Shown piece after piece: positions 32,141 to 32,153 of a DNA stretch of 32,153 bases. Every line of letters starts with the position of its first letter. The first letter of the stretch is position 1. The notes beneath the pieces were generated by a model, which saw only the letters and a list, made by a program, of their open reading frames with translations, did no database searches and was not told the DNA's origin. Source of the DNA: Clostridiales bacterium (GTDB lineage: Bacteria; Bacillota; Clostridia; Lachnospirales; CAG-274); assembly GCA_018371275.1 (NCBI GenBank), contig JAHALF010000017.1, forward strand, positions 1 through 32,153, given 5' to 3'. A program made the translations under genes and the position numbers.

Positions 32141-32153
32141 TACATTAGATTTA
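32124..32153 (+). CDS. Start of a further gene, cut by the window end
   Basis: AAAGGGG precedes ATG 32124; the visible part is MKKLVSTLDL. Too short to identify. Confidence 0.4.
   Translation, partial: MKKLVSTLDL

Noticed and set aside
1..32153. CRISPR arrays
   Set aside because: No regularly spaced direct repeats of 25-40 bases were seen; repeats found are single pairs or operators.
1..32153. tRNA or rRNA genes
   Set aside because: No G+C-rich cloverleaf or rRNA-like stretch stands out against the AT-rich background. The TTGAAAATTGAA motif recalls rRNA spacers but no rRNA is near.

Overview
The window is very AT-rich (roughly a quarter G+C by eye). It carries TAA-rich stops, strong AAGGAGG-type ribosome binding sites and the sporulation genes spoVB and spoIVB, so the host is an endospore-forming Clostridia-type Firmicute. 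It divides into four regions.

(1) Positions 1-16130 hold a plus-strand cluster that looks like a contractile injection apparatus with a built-in phosphoprotein control layer. In order it has the 3' end of a membrane-anchored protein, a secreted and anchored VWA protein, a 725-residue sheath candidate, two paralogous Hcp/tube-like proteins closed by a terminator, a J-domain protein, two FHA proteins, an intact PP2C phosphatase, a membrane PP2C-like pseudophosphatase with a TPR-like tail, two unrecognised proteins, an Hsp70/actin-fold ATPase and one more unrecognised protein closed by a terminator. No kinase, spike or ClpV-like unfoldase is visible; these would have to lie upstream of the window.

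(2) Positions 16131-21640 hold a mobility module: a debris fragment of a serine recombinase, a small DUF6870-like protein, and three back-to-back large serine recombinases whose catalytic motifs all look intact. They are closed by a terminator that sits directly against a spoVB gene lacking its first ~50 codons. I read the junction at about 21565-21640 as one end of an element inserted in spoVB. The missing 5' half of spoVB is nowhere in the window, so the element should extend leftward through the injection cluster. Excision during sporulation, as for skin in sigK, would be a natural hypothesis.

(3) Positions 21640-24380 are a short chromosomal island with spoVB (5'-truncated) and an intact spoIVB behind a sigma-F/G-like promoter.

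(4) Positions 24380-32153 are a second, decaying prophage or integrative element. Its tyrosine integrase has an amber codon before the catalytic tyrosine. A 25-residue type I toxin has a convergent antisense RNA. A two-ORF DUF6978/DUF1828-like insert is bracketed by a duplicated repressor 3' end. A divergent repressor/Cro control region has two near-identical 17-bp operators, and the Cro-like gene is frameshifted. A run of small early phage-type genes follows, several of them broken by single mutations.
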